A stretch of 64,000 bases of DNA. Origin: Arthrobacter sp. Leaf69 (GTDB taxonomy: Bacteria; Actinomycetota; Actinomycetes; Actinomycetales; Micrococcaceae). Every line of letters begins with the position of its first letter. Positions within the stretch are counted from its first letter, which is position 1. The DNA lies in assembly GCF_001422645.1 (NCBI RefSeq), contig NZ_LMLR01000016.1, positions 163,538 to 227,537 on the forward strand, read 5' to 3'. The notes beneath the pieces are model-generated. The model did no database searches. It was not told where the DNA came from and was given only the letters and a program-made list of their open reading frames with translations. A program made the translations under genes and the position numbers. Of the stretch, positions 25,332 to 34,644 are shown in pieces.

Positions 25332-27056
25332 ATGTACCTGCTGCTCGCCGCCCACGCCGACGGCGCAGCTCTCCAGGAAGTCACCGCGGACGGCGCGCCG
25401 CACCCGGCCGCACCGGCACCGCAGATCGTCAGCGCCGCCGGGCTGTCCGGCGTCGTGCGTGAACTCGAACAGCGGCGGCCGCGCTGGATCTGGCACCGCA
25501 CCCAGGACTGGTACCCCGCCCTGCTGGCCGCCGGGGTGGAGCTGGAACGCTGCTACGACCTCACGTTGTGCGGCGCGATCCTGGCGCACTCGGAGTTTAC
25601 GGCCCACACCGCGTACGCGCAGAACGCCGAGAAACTGATCCAGGACGACGAGCTGCAGCAGCCTCCGCGCGCCCTGCAGCCGCCGCCACCGCCGGCCGAC
25701 CAGGGCGCCCTGTTTGATGATCCCGGCTGGCGGAACGCGCCCCGCCACACCCCTGAAGACCTTCGCCTCGAATACGCCGCCCAGCAGGACGCGCTCAGTC
25801 AGGCGGGAGGGACCGGTGTCGAGCGCCCCGGTGACAACCGCAGGCAACGCCTCCAGCTCCTGCTCGCGGCCGAGTCCGCCGGCGCCATGATCGCGGCGGA
25901 AATGCAGCACACCGGTGTGCCGTGGCGCGAGGAACTTCACGAGCAGATCCTCGCCGACTACCTCGGACCCAGGCCTCCCCAGGGCCACCGCCCGGCCAAA
26001 CTGGAAGCGCTCACCGCCGAGCTGCGGCATCTGCTGAATTCGCCCGCGCTGAACCCCGATTCCCCGCAGGAGCTGATGCGGGCGCTGCACCGGAACGGCA
26101 TCGAGGTGAAAACTACCCGACAGTGGGAACTGAAGGAATCCAGCCACCCGGCGATCGAACCGCTCCTGGCCTTCAAGAAGCTCTCCCGCCTTCACGCCGC
26201 CAACGGCTGGGCCTGGCTTGATGCCTGGGTCAAGAACGGCCGGTTCCAGCCGGAGTACGTGGTGGGCGGCGTGGTCTCCGGCCGCTGGGCGTCCCGCGGC
26301 GGCGGGGCCCTTCAAATTCCGCGACAGATCCGCGGCGCAGTGCACGCCGATCCGGGGCACAAGCTGATCGTCGCGGACGCCTCGCAGCTTGAGCCCCGGG
26401 TGCTCGTGGCGCTGGCGCAGGATTCGAAGATGGCCGAGGCTGCGCGGGACAAGGACCTGTATGCCGGCATCGCCGCGCAGGGCTTCGGCGGCGACCGCGC
26501 CAAAGCAAAGGTTGCCCTGCTCGGGGCTATCTACGGGGCAACGACCGGCGAATCGGGGCGCCTGATGCCGCAGCTGACCCGCACGTATCCACGCGCGGTC
26601 GGTTTCGTGGAGCATGCCGCCCGCGAAGGTGAGGCCGGACGGACGGTCACCTCACGGCTGGGCCGCAGCAGCCCTCCGCCGTCCGAGCGATGGCTGCAAA
26701 GCCAGCAGTCGACCAGCGCCGAGGAACAGCGCAGGGCTGATTCGATCGCCCGCTCGCGCGGCCGGTTCACCCGCAACTTCGTCGTCCAGGGTTCCGCGGC
26801 GGACTGGGCCGCTTGCTGGCTGGCAGAGCTACGACGGCGGCTCCGCTCCATGCGTGCTGACGGGACGCCGGGCGGGGAACTGGTCTTCTTCCTGCACGAC
26901 GAAGTTATGGTCCACTGCCCGGAAGCCGCCGTGGCCGACTGCATCCGGGCGATCGAGGAGGCCGCGACCGCGGCCAAGGAACTGCTGTTCGGCAGGATTC
27001 CGGTGGAATTCCCGGTCAGCGTGGCGGTCGTGGACTCGTACGATACCGCCAAATAG
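25332..27056 (+). CDS. DNA polymerase I-like protein (bifunctional 3'-5' exonuclease/polymerase)
   Basis: 574 residues, much shorter than PolA because the 5'-nuclease is missing. The N-terminal 190 residues are a degenerate exonuclease-like domain (LERCYDLTLCGAILA). The family-A palm carries motif A-like IVADASQLEPRVLVALAQ near residue 349, motif B-like AKVALLGAIYGATTGESG, and motif C-like FFLHDEVMVHCPE near 523. It is a standard second family-A enzyme in actinobacteria. Motif A reads DASQLEPR rather than DYSQIELR, lacking the consensus Glu steric gate of Pol I (Pro in its place), so activity may differ. Leaderless start is suggested by CAGAAT (25319-25324) seven bases before ATG. Confidence 0.9.
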   Translation: MYLLLAAHADGAALQEVTADGAPHPAAPAPQIVSAAGLSGVVRELEQRRPRWIWHRTQDWYPALLAAGVELERCYDLTLCGAILAHSEFTAHTAYAQNAEKLIQDDELQQPPRALQPPPPPADQGALFDDPGWRNAPRHTPEDLRLEYAAQQDALSQAGGTGVERPGDNRRQRLQLLLAAESAGAMIAAEMQHTGVPWREELHEQILADYLGPRPPQGHRPAKLEALTAELRHLLNSPALNPDSPQELMRALHRNGIEVKTTRQWELKESSHPAIEPLLAFKKLSRLHAANGWAWLDAWVKNGRFQPEYVVGGVVSGRWASRGGGALQIPRQIRGAVHADPGHKLIVADASQLEPRVLVALAQDSKMAEAARDKDLYAGIAAQGFGGDRAKAKVALLGAIYGATTGESGRLMPQLTRTYPRAVGFVEHAAREGEAGRTVTSRLGRSSPPPSERWLQSQQSTSAEEQRRADSIARSRGRFTRNFVVQGSAADWAACWLAELRRRLRSMRADGTPGGELVFFLHDEVMVHCPEAAVADCIRAIEEAATAAKELLFGRIPVEFPVSVAVVDSYDTAK

Positions 27057-27196
27057 GCCCTGGCGTCCCCCGCCGTAACGTACCCGTCGGTAGCGTTGTG
27101 CCCGCCTGTGACGGCGGTTACGCTCGGTAAGGCCGGTGGCTGATCCGATAGTCGTCCGGCAATGCAACGACGCATATTTTTTGGGGAGGCAGCACA

Positions 27197-27457
27197 TTGG
27201 CTGGCATTTTCGAGATCGCCATGGCCGGCGAGAAGAAGTACTTCTTCAAGCTGACGGCATCTGACGGAACGGTGGTTGCCGTTTCACCATTGTTCAACAC
27301 CATCAAGGGCGCTGCCGCGGGTATCAACGCCGTGCGGGAGAACGCCGCCACCGGGTTTGTCGTAGACAAGTCCGGTGCCCGCAGCAAGTCCGTCCCCCCG
27401 CAGGCTGCCACCCGTAGCGCCGCCGCGCGGGCCAGTGCCAGCCTGGCCTCCGGCTGA
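27197..27457 (+). CDS. DUF1508 (YegP-like) small protein
   Basis: 86 residues with TTG start at 27197, chosen because GGGGAGG ends seven bases upstream. The single DUF1508 domain has the usual FEIAMAGEKKYFFKLTASDG strand pattern and then NTIKGAAAGINAVRENA. DUF1508 domains often come in pairs in YegP; here there is one copy and an Ala/Ser tail. The function is unknown. A second, divergent member of the same family is at 57326-57634. Confidence 0.88.
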   Translation: MAGIFEIAMAGEKKYFFKLTASDGTVVAVSPLFNTIKGAAAGINAVRENAATGFVVDKSGARSKSVPPQAATRSAAARASASLASG

Positions 27458-27502
27458 GCGCTCGCCCGTTATCCAGGCGGGGGACGCGTTTGAAGCCCAG
27501 TC

Positions 27503-28201
27503 TTAGCCGTGGAGCCGACTCCACGTGTCGACACTGAGCAAGCTCGAGCGGTCCCAAGGAACCGCCCATCCCAGCTGGTCGAACAGCTGGTTGAGGATCA
27601 TCCCGGTAAAGCCCCACACCACCACGTCATTGACGGTGAATGCGGGGCTTTGGAACGTCTGTCCGGCCCGGGTCACCGTGGCCATCACGCGGTTGTCCGG
27701 GTCCAGCAGGTCGCGGACCGGGACACGGAACACCTGGGAGGATTCGCCATAGTCCACCACCCGCACGGGTGACTGGGACGCCCACCAGCCGAGGACGGGG
27801 GTGACCAGGAAGTTTCCGCGCGGCAGGGCCAGTTCCGGCATCACGCCGAGGACGTCGACGCCGGCCGGGTCCAGCCCGGTTTCCTCTTCCGCTTCCCGCA
27901 GAGCGGCATCGGTCGCGGACTCGCCCGGGTCAATGCCGCCGCCGGGGAAGGCGACCTGCCCGGGATGGTCATCCAGGGTCTGCGCGCGCTGCAGCAGCAG
28001 GACGTCCAGATCGGCCGGAGCCAGGGCTTTGACCGAGGCCGCCGGGACATTGTCGAGGGAGCCGAAGAGCATCAGCACGGCCGCCCGGCGGACCCTTTCC
28101 CCGGGTTCGACGACGAGTTCACGCCACCGGGGATCCGGTGACGGCGCCGTTCCGGCTTCCACTGCGGCCACCAGGTCGATGAGGTCCTGCCGGGCCGTCA
28201 T
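27503..28201 (-). CDS. NUDIX CoA pyrophosphatase
   Basis: 232 residues from ATG 28201. The Nudix box is GGGIDPGESATDAALREAEE plus ETGLDP. Upstream is the CoA-pyrophosphatase (NUDL) signature LDDHPGQVAFPGG. It hydrolyses CoA or short acyl-CoA to phosphopantetheine and 3',5'-ADP. The start overlaps the nth stop by 4 bp (ATGA), so nth and this gene form an operon, the usual actinobacterial arrangement. A longer reading from 28405 lies inside nth and is rejected. Confidence 0.92.
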   Translation of the reverse strand: MTARQDLIDLVAAVEAGTAPSPDPRWRELVVEPGERVRRAAVLMLFGSLDNVPAASVKALAPADLDVLLLQRAQTLDDHPGQVAFPGGGIDPGESATDAALREAEEETGLDPAGVDVLGVMPELALPRGNFLVTPVLGWWASQSPVRVVDYGESSQVFRVPVRDLLDPDNRVMATVTRAGQTFQSPAFTVNDVVVWGFTGMILNQLFDQLGWAVPWDRSSLLSVDTWSRLHG

Positions 28202-29097
28202 AGCGGCTTCCTCTGCGATTCCATCCGGATTTCCGCGGCCCGGTGCGTCTCTGCGAGAAGCTTTGACAGCAGCTCCTCCTGGCCCGGTGCCAGTTCGTAC
28301 TTCAACAGTTTTTTCGCTTTCTCCGGGTCGGTCTCCCCCATGCCGTAGCTGGGGCACCAGTTTGCCACCGCGCAGGCCCCGCAGGCCGGTTTGCGCGAAT
28401 GGCACACGCGCCGGCCGTGGAAGACCACCCGGTGCGAGAGCATGGTCCAGTCCCTCGGTTCGAACAGTTCCCCGACGTCGGATTCGACCTTCACCGGATC
28501 ATCCGAATCCGTCCAGCCGAACCGCCTCGCGAGACGGCCGAAGTGGGTATCCACCGTGATCCCCGGGACGCCGAAGGCGTTGCCGAGCACCACATTGGCG
28601 GTCTTCCGCCCGACGCCGGGAAGCGTCACCAGATCAGCGAGCCGTCCGGGCACCTCGCCGTCGTACTCATCGACCAGCCGGTTGCACAACGCCATCAGGT
28701 TCCGGGTTTTGGCCCGGAAGAACCCGGTGGGCTTGATGATGGCCTCAAGATCGTCAGGGTCCGCCTCTGCCATGCTCCGCGCGTCCGGGTAGCGCCCGAA
28801 CAGCAGCGGCGTGATCTGGTTGACTGTCACGTCGGTGGTCTGCGCGGAAAGCACCGTAGCCACCACCAGCTCGAACGGATTGCGGAAATCCAGTTCCGCG
28901 TGCGCATACGGATATTGCTCCGCCAGCGCCTTGTTGATCCGCCGGGCACGCCGTTTCAGGGCCAGCAGGGACTCCCCCGCAAGCCGCGGCCCGGCGCTTA
29001 CGGTCCCGCTGTTCCTGGAACCGGCGTTCGTGCGACCAGCGCTTTTGGGTGCCGGCGTGGCGCTGCCGGCGGCAGGATCGCTGGAGTCGGTGGCCAC
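28198..29097 (-). CDS. nth: endonuclease III
   Basis: 299 residues. A DNA glycosylase/AP lyase for oxidised pyrimidines. The helix-hairpin-helix is LPGVGRKTANVVLGNAFGVP, followed by the catalytic Asp in TVDTHFGRLARR. The Fe-S cluster cysteines have the family spacing in CHSRKPACGACAVANWC. The N-terminal 40 residues are low-complexity (GSATPAPKSAGRTNAGS), so the true start may be internal; GTG 29097 is retained because no better site was seen. It overlaps the downstream Nudix gene. Confidence 0.95.
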   Translation of the reverse strand: MATDSSDPAAGSATPAPKSAGRTNAGSRNSGTVSAGPRLAGESLLALKRRARRINKALAEQYPYAHAELDFRNPFELVVATVLSAQTTDVTVNQITPLLFGRYPDARSMAEADPDDLEAIIKPTGFFRAKTRNLMALCNRLVDEYDGEVPGRLADLVTLPGVGRKTANVVLGNAFGVPGITVDTHFGRLARRFGWTDSDDPVKVESDVGELFEPRDWTMLSHRVVFHGRRVCHSRKPACGACAVANWCPSYGMGETDPEKAKKLLKYELAPGQEELLSKLLAETHRAAEIRMESQRKPL

Positions 29098-29106
29098 GGG
29101 TGCCGG

Positions 29107-30525
29107 CTAACCGCGTTCGATGTTGCTGAGGTCCCGGAGCACGCCCACGCGGCCGTCGGTGTGCTGGACCAGGAATTCGTGGCCGCGGTCCTCCAGGGCG
29201 AGCACCCAGCCGCCGGGTTGGATTACGAAGGCGGCGGCACCGCTGTGCTCGTCCATGGCGGTGCGGGGCTGGGCGACGGCGAACCAGAAGGCTTCGTACG
29301 CGGGCTGGGCGGCGTGTTCCTCGGGACGGCTGGCCGGGTCGATGGTGGCCCCGATCGGCTCCTGCTGGCGCACCTGCGGGTTCACCGTTGTGGGGGCGCT
29401 GTGATCGGAGGCCGCGGGAACCTCTGCGGCTTGGGTCTGTTCAGCGGCGGGAGGCACGACGGCGGCAGCCTGGGTCTGCTCGGCGGCGGGAGGCGCGACG
29501 GCGGCAGCCTGGGTCGGCTGGGCAGCCGACGGCGCGGGGGCTGCGGACGGCGCCCCCGGGCCCGTCGCGGCGGCCGGCGTCGCGGAGGCCGCGGGAACGG
29601 TGCTCGCAACCTGGGTTGCCGGGGAGCTGACGGCCGGGGCGGGGCCGGCAGCCTGGGCAGGCTTTTCGTGGGCGGACGGTTCGGGGGCGGGCTTGCCCTG
29701 GGCAGCGGCGGGGGCGGAAGCCGCGGAACCGGCAGCTGCAGCTGCCGCACCCGAGGCGGCAACGGCGCCCGCTCCTGGACCGAACGACGCGTCGCCATGC
29801 GGGGCAGTACCCGTGGCCGCGGACTGTCCGCCGGGGGTCATGCGCTTCGCCCAGCCGGCGACGGCACTGGTGCCGGCGGCCTTGGGCGCCTTGTCATCCT
29901 TGGCCTCTTTCGGAGCCTTGGGCGCGCGGGGTTTGTGGACGGGGACGGCCGAGTCGCGGGCCACAATATGGGCGGGCACTTCAGCGCGGTCGAGGAAATC
30001 TCCGGCGAAAAAGGGGATCAACCGGGCCAGGACGGTGGCCGAGAGGAGACCGAGGGCGCCGATGAGGGCCAGCAACATGCTGGGCACGAACGCGCCCGCG
30101 ACGGACAGGAAGAAGAAAGCAACGGCGAAGGACGCCACCACGGAGCCGAACTGGTCCACTGACAGCGAGCCGATGCGGATCTTGGTTCCCGGGCTGACAC
30201 GGCGTGCCACGAACAGGGCGGCCACGATCACGGGCAGGATGATCCCGAGGCCAAGGAAGAACAGGCTGCCCAGATTCCACAGGTTATACCGGACGGCGAA
30301 CATCGGGATCAGCGAGGCGATAAAGAGGATCAGCGTCGAGCCGAAAACCGTCAGGTCGCGGATGGTGAAGGGTCCGAGGACCGCCTCGTTCTTCTTGCCG
30401 GCCTTCTTGCTGGCCTTGTCCACCGTGAAACGGGGGGCTTCCCCGTAGCCGGCGGGCCGGTCCGCTCCGCCGTTCGCCTGGGTTTGGGCGGGCGCCTTGA
30501 GCTGCCCGTTTGCTTGCTCGTTCAT
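29107..30525 (-). CDS. membrane protein with Ala/Pro-rich cytoplasmic tail
   Basis: 472 residues from ATG 30525, preceded by GGAGAACC. Four hydrophobic segments lie in residues 45-175 (TIRDLTVFGSTLILFIASLI, LGSLFFLGLGIILPVIVAAL, VASFAVAFFFLSVAGAFV, LALIGALGLLSATVLARL). The rest is a long Ala/Pro/Gln-rich region with near-repeats of QTQAAAV-PPAAE (two units, then diverged copies), followed by a compact C-terminal domain (VQHTDGRVGVLRDLSNIERG). No family is recognised. It may be a structural membrane protein with a tethered soluble end. The gene starts downstream of a strong terminator. Confidence 0.75.
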   Translation of the reverse strand: MNEQANGQLKAPAQTQANGGADRPAGYGEAPRFTVDKASKKAGKKNEAVLGPFTIRDLTVFGSTLILFIASLIPMFAVRYNLWNLGSLFFLGLGIILPVIVAALFVARRVSPGTKIRIGSLSVDQFGSVVASFAVAFFFLSVAGAFVPSMLLALIGALGLLSATVLARLIPFFAGDFLDRAEVPAHIVARDSAVPVHKPRAPKAPKEAKDDKAPKAAGTSAVAGWAKRMTPGGQSAATGTAPHGDASFGPGAGAVAASGAAAAAAGSAASAPAAAQGKPAPEPSAHEKPAQAAGPAPAVSSPATQVASTVPAASATPAAATGPGAPSAAPAPSAAQPTQAAAVAPPAAEQTQAAAVVPPAAEQTQAAEVPAASDHSAPTTVNPQVRQQEPIGATIDPASRPEEHAAQPAYEAFWFAVAQPRTAMDEHSGAAAFVIQPGGWVLALEDRGHEFLVQHTDGRVGVLRDLSNIERG

Positions 30526-30580
30526 TCGGTTCTCCTTACACGGCGGCGCTCTGGACAGCACCGTCTAACGGCAGACCAAA

Positions 30581-30602
30581 ACGGGACCGCGCGCGGTCCC
30601 GT
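30581..30602 (-). terminator. intrinsic terminator, 10-bp perfect stem
   Basis: ACGGGACCGC-GC-GCGGTCCCGT is a perfect inverted repeat. Read on the minus strand it is followed by TTTGG, a short T-run. It terminates the lipoprotein/hypothetical transcript ending at 30730 before the membrane protein gene begins at 30525. Confidence 0.75.
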
Positions 30603-30729
30603 CGCCTCCATCGGATGTCACAACTTCATCTCAGCCTAGTCAAGTGGCTGGCCGATCACTAGCTGACGAGCCGGGGACATGGGCATGGAATAAGGCCGCC
30701 CTTCCCGGCGCCACGGCTCCCGGCGTGCG

Positions 30730-31212
30730 TCATTCCAGCACCAGAGTGTGCATCGCCTGACCCTGGCTGTCGGCCAGCGTCACGGCCAGGGGCAGGGAGT
30801 CCGCGCCGGCCGGAACCGTAAATTCGTACGTCGTGGGCGCCAGGTCGGCGGTGCAGGCCCTCTCGCGGGCCTCCTCGAAGGTGATGGTCACCCGGTCCGG
30901 GCCGGTCGCTTCAATCCGGGTCGGGACGGGCGGGCAACTGGAGCTTCCCCACACCGTGAGGCCGAACCGCCGGGGCCTGTCCACCCACCCCGCCAAGGGC
31001 GTTCCGAGTCCGGGAGGCGGTGCGGCGGACGCCGTCGTCGAGGGACCCGCGGACACTGTGGGCGCGACGTAGGGCGACGCCACCACTCCGCGGTAGCTGC
31101 GGTCGGCGGCGTTCGGTGGCCCGGCACAGGCCCCCACACCGAGCACGACGCCGGTCGCAAGGATGCAGGCCAGCGCCCGCATCCGCCGGCGTTGTCCCGG
31201 AGGCTGATTCAT
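30730..31212 (-). CDS. putative lipoprotein
   Basis: 160 residues. A hydrophobic signal (RALACILATGVVLGVGACA) precedes a lipobox-like GVGAC. The linker is Ser/Pro/Ala-rich, and the C-terminal domain is beta-rich (DRVTITFEEARERACTADLA, then TTYEFTVPAGAD). Two mature cysteines (SSSCPPVP and ACTADL) could form a disulfide. The family is unknown. Start ATG 31212 overlaps the stop of the upstream gene (31209) by 4 bp, so the two are translated together. Confidence 0.75.
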   Translation of the reverse strand: MNQPPGQRRRMRALACILATGVVLGVGACAGPPNAADRSYRGVVASPYVAPTVSAGPSTTASAAPPPGLGTPLAGWVDRPRRFGLTVWGSSSCPPVPTRIEATGPDRVTITFEEARERACTADLAPTTYEFTVPAGADSLPLAVTLADSQGQAMHTLVLE

Positions 31213-31880
31213 GACTCTCCGGTTGCCTGCGGCGGCGTGGTGCCGGCTGCTGCCCGCAAGGCCCGGCTGTACGCGACCGGTTCATTGCGGGTGGCAGCTG
31301 AAACCGCAAGGTGCCGGACGGTCAGGCGTCGGGCGAAGTAGCCTTCGTACGGCAGGACCACCACGGTATCCAGTCCGCTCTCCCAAGCGGCGATCAGGGC
31401 AGCCAGGCTCTGAGGCTCCGGGGACGCGGCAGCGTTCCGGCGAGGACGGGAGTAGGCGCGCGGGCTGGACGCCATTTCCCACGCATTGTAGGCGTGGACG
31501 TCGATCCCTTCCCAGCCGTGGTCCGCCTGCCAGAACGGCGGAATCAGGGGATCGAGGGCATGACCCGGCTGCGAGGCGGCCCGGATGTACTCCGGAGTGG
31601 GGTGGATCGTCGGGTCGGGCTCCTCCACGGAATACCAGTCCCAGGCCCGCTTCCAGGCCCGGCGCCAGCGGGCGTCCCACCCCGCGGGCGCGGCCGTCTC
31701 AGGGATCCGGGAGAGGCCCACCTCGGGCAGCGGGTCCAGGCGGGGCACATCGACGTCGGCCGCTATGACCCAGGCGTGGCGGATGAACAGCAGGACAGTC
31801 AGCTGATGCGGCGTTTCGTCCACTCGGATGGCCATGTCATTCGGCCACGGGTTATCCGGCGCCCGGCCCAAAAGTCTCAC
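31209..31880 (-). CDS. hypothetical protein
   Basis: 223 residues, no family recognised. It starts at GTG 31880 with GGGGAAGGGG upstream. The sequence has many Trp residues (GWDARWRRAWKRAWDWYSVE and FWQADHGWEGIDVHAYNAW) and no predicted membrane segment or signal. A histidine/aspartate-rich segment suggests an enzyme or binding fold, but that is a guess. It is coupled by 4-bp overlap to the lipoprotein gene downstream. Confidence 0.65.
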   Translation of the reverse strand: MRLLGRAPDNPWPNDMAIRVDETPHQLTVLLFIRHAWVIAADVDVPRLDPLPEVGLSRIPETAAPAGWDARWRRAWKRAWDWYSVEEPDPTIHPTPEYIRAASQPGHALDPLIPPFWQADHGWEGIDVHAYNAWEMASSPRAYSRPRRNAAASPEPQSLAALIAAWESGLDTVVVLPYEGYFARRLTVRHLAVSAATRNEPVAYSRALRAAAGTTPPQATGES

Positions 31881-32175
31881 GATCCCCTTCCCCCAACTGG
31901 CAGTGCGTCCTCCTAGGCCCCATTGTGACGACGTAAGGTCACCAGCACCAGATCCCCCGGGTGCCCCACCACCATTCGGCGCTTAACAAACACCGCTCAC
32001 GGTTCGCTGTGTGACGCGGCACACGTCGGGAAGGGCTCAGGCGATAGTGTGTATTTCGGAACAGCTTTAGCGGTCCGACCGTGACCAGCCGATGCCCGAC
32101 GCCGCGCATGCGGCACGGTGCTGCGGCGGGACGGCGGTCCCGCGCAGCACGGATCGATGAATGATGAGGTTCACC

Positions 32176-34206
32176 ATGTCCCAGCAGTCACCCGGCTCCA
32201 CTACAACGCAGGCGCCCCAGGGCGATGCCTTCGAAAACCTCTCACAGGAGAACCGGAAGTTCGCCCCTTCCCCCGAGTTCGCCGCCAACGCGGTGGTCAC
32301 CGCCGCGGACTATGCCGAGGCCGACGCCGACCGGCCCGCCTTCTGGGCGAAGCAGGCCCGCGAGCTGCTGAGCTGGAGCAAGGACTTCACGCAGGCCCTG
32401 GACTGGTCCACGCCACCGTTCGCGAAGTGGTTCGTCGGGGGCGAGATCAACGCCGCCTACAACGCGCTGGACCGCCACGTCGAGGCCGGCCACGGGGACC
32501 GGGTTGCCATCTACTTCGAGGGTGAACCGGGCGATACCCGGACGTACACGTACGCCCAGCTCACCGAGGAGGTCAAGAAGGCCGCCAACGCCTTTGAGTC
32601 CCTCGGCGTCGCCAAGGGCGACCGGGTGGCCGTGTACCTGCCGATGATTCCCGAGGCCGTCATCACGCTGCTGGCCTGCGCCCGGATCGGCGCCATCCAC
32701 TCGGTGGTGTTCGGCGGCTTCTCCGCCGAGGCGCTGCGCTCCCGGATCGACGACGCCGAAGCCAAGCTCGTCGTCACGGCGGACGGCACGTACCGGCGCG
32801 GCAAGCCCAGCGCGCTCAAGCCCGCCGTCGACGAAGCGTTGTCCCACGAGGGAGACGGCAGCGGCCACACCGTGCAGAACGTCGTCGTCGTCAAGCGCAA
32901 CGGCCAGGACATCGACTGGCACGAGGGCCGGGACCACTGGTGGGCGGACACGGTCGGGACCGCCTCTGCCGAGCACACCGCCGTCGGGCATGACTCCGAA
33001 CACCCGCTCTTTATCCTTTACACCTCCGGCACCACCGGCAAACCCAAGGGCATCCTTCACACCACCGGCGGCTACCTCGCCCAGGGCGCCTACACGCACA
33101 AGGCGGTCTTCGACCTCAAGCCCGAAACCGACGTCTACTGGTGCACGGCCGACGTCGGCTGGATCACCGGGCACTCCTACGTCGCTTACGCCCCGCTCAT
33201 CAACGGCGCCACCCAGGTGATCTACGAAGGCACCCCGGACTCCCCGCACCAGGGTCGCTGGTGGGAGATCGTGGAGAAGTACAAGGTCTCCATCCTCTAC
33301 ACCGCCCCCACCGCCATCCGGACGTTCATGAAGTGGGGCAAGGAGATCCCGGCGAAGTCGGACCTCTCCTCGATCCGGGTCCTGGGCTCGGTGGGCGAGC
33401 CCATCAACCCCGAAGCGTGGATGTGGTACCGCGAGGTCATCGGCGGCAACGCCGGCAAGAACGGCGAACGGAAGGAAACTCCCGCGCCGATCGTGGACAC
33501 CTGGTGGCAGACCGAAACCGGCGCGCAGATGATCGCCCCGCTGCCCGGTGTCACGGCCACCAAGCCCGGCTCCGCCCAGGTCCCGTTGCCCGGCATCGCC
33601 GTGGACGTTGTGGACGAACTCGGCGAGTCCGTGCCCAACGGCTCCGGCGGATACCTCGTGATCCGCGAACCGTGGCCGGCCATGCTGCGTGGCATCTGGG
33701 GCGACCCGGAGCGCTTCAAGGAAACCTACTGGTCCCGTTTCGAGACCATGTACTTTGCCGGGGACGGCGCCAAAAAGGACGAGGACGGCGACATCTGGCT
33801 GCTCGGCCGGGTCGATGACGTGATGAACATTTCCGGCCACCGGCTATCCACCGCCGAAATCGAATCCGCCCTCGTAAGCCACCCCGCCGTCGCGGAGGCC
33901 GCCGTCGTGGGCGCCGCGGACGAAACCACCGGCCAGGCCGTTGTCGCCTTCGTGATCCTGCGCGGGGACGCCGTGGACACCGGCGATGCGATCGTGCAGG
34001 AACTCCGGAACCACGTGGGCAAGGAAATCGGGCCGATCGCCAAGCCCAAGACCATCCTCGTGGTGCCGGAACTGCCCAAGACCCGCTCGGGCAAGATCAT
34101 GCGGCGCCTGCTCAAGGACGTCGCGGAAGGCCGTGAGGTGGGCGATGCCACCACACTGGCCGACAACACGGTCATGGCGCAGATCGCGCAGTCGCTGAGA
34201 AAGTGA
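32176..34206 (+). CDS. acs: acetate-CoA ligase (acetyl-CoA synthetase)
   Basis: 676 residues. It makes acetyl-CoA from acetate, ATP and CoA. The AMP-binding P-loop is LYTSGTTGKPKGILHTTGG, and the substrate motif WWQTETGAQ and core motif DDVMNISGHRLSTAEIESAL follow. The conserved lysine is in PKTRSGKIMRRLLKDV, the site that acetylation inactivates in many Acs enzymes. The start is set at ATG 32176 (MSQQSPGS) because GATGAGG lies upstream; ATG 32161 is in frame but lacks such a site. The 295-bp gap upstream probably contains its promoter; no specific operator could be assigned. Confidence 0.97.
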   Translation: MSQQSPGSTTTQAPQGDAFENLSQENRKFAPSPEFAANAVVTAADYAEADADRPAFWAKQARELLSWSKDFTQALDWSTPPFAKWFVGGEINAAYNALDRHVEAGHGDRVAIYFEGEPGDTRTYTYAQLTEEVKKAANAFESLGVAKGDRVAVYLPMIPEAVITLLACARIGAIHSVVFGGFSAEALRSRIDDAEAKLVVTADGTYRRGKPSALKPAVDEALSHEGDGSGHTVQNVVVVKRNGQDIDWHEGRDHWWADTVGTASAEHTAVGHDSEHPLFILYTSGTTGKPKGILHTTGGYLAQGAYTHKAVFDLKPETDVYWCTADVGWITGHSYVAYAPLINGATQVIYEGTPDSPHQGRWWEIVEKYKVSILYTAPTAIRTFMKWGKEIPAKSDLSSIRVLGSVGEPINPEAWMWYREVIGGNAGKNGERKETPAPIVDTWWQTETGAQMIAPLPGVTATKPGSAQVPLPGIAVDVVDELGESVPNGSGGYLVIREPWPAMLRGIWGDPERFKETYWSRFETMYFAGDGAKKDEDGDIWLLGRVDDVMNISGHRLSTAEIESALVSHPAVAEAAVVGAADETTGQAVVAFVILRGDAVDTGDAIVQELRNHVGKEIGPIAKPKTILVVPELPKTRSGKIMRRLLKDVAEGREVGDATTLADNTVMAQIAQSLRK

Positions 34207-34231
34207 GCAGGCACCGGCCCGGGCTGCCCGG

Positions 34232-34630
34232 ATGAGCTTCTCCGTGTCGCGCCGGATTGACGCGTCCGCGGAGGACATCTGGGATCTGCTCACCGATACC
34301 GGGAAGTGGCCGGCCTGGGGGCCGTCGATCACCGGTGCCGAGCCGGCCGCGGACGGGCCCGGGTCCGGGCCCTTCCGCGGAGGGCTTGCCTTCGGCAGCC
34401 GCGGCAGGGTCAGGACCGTTCTGGGCGTGGCGCTGCCGTACACCGTGACGGCGTTTGAGCCCGGACGGTACTGGTCCTGGTCCGTGGCGGGGATCCCGGC
34501 CAACGGCCACCGGATCGTTCCGCAGGGCGGCGGATGCGTCGTTACCTTTACGGTCCCGTGGTGGGCGCCCGCCTACCTTCCGGTGTGCGCCCTGGCGCTG
34601 CGCCGGATTGAGCGGCTCGCGACACATTAG
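34232..34630 (+). CDS. SRPBCC family protein
   Basis: 132 residues beginning MSFSVSRRIDASAEDIWDLLTD, the strand-then-helix start of the START/Bet v1-like SRPBCC fold. The middle has a GPFRGGLAFGSRGRVRTV segment. Such proteins bind small hydrophobic ligands; the role here is unknown. It follows acs by 25 bp on the same strand, so it might be cotranscribed, although no ribosome binding site is obvious. Confidence 0.82.
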   Translation: MSFSVSRRIDASAEDIWDLLTDTGKWPAWGPSITGAEPAADGPGSGPFRGGLAFGSRGRVRTVLGVALPYTVTAFEPGRYWSWSVAGIPANGHRIVPQGGGCVVTFTVPWWAPAYLPVCALALRRIERLATH

Positions 34631-34644
34631 GGGCTCGCGGGCCT

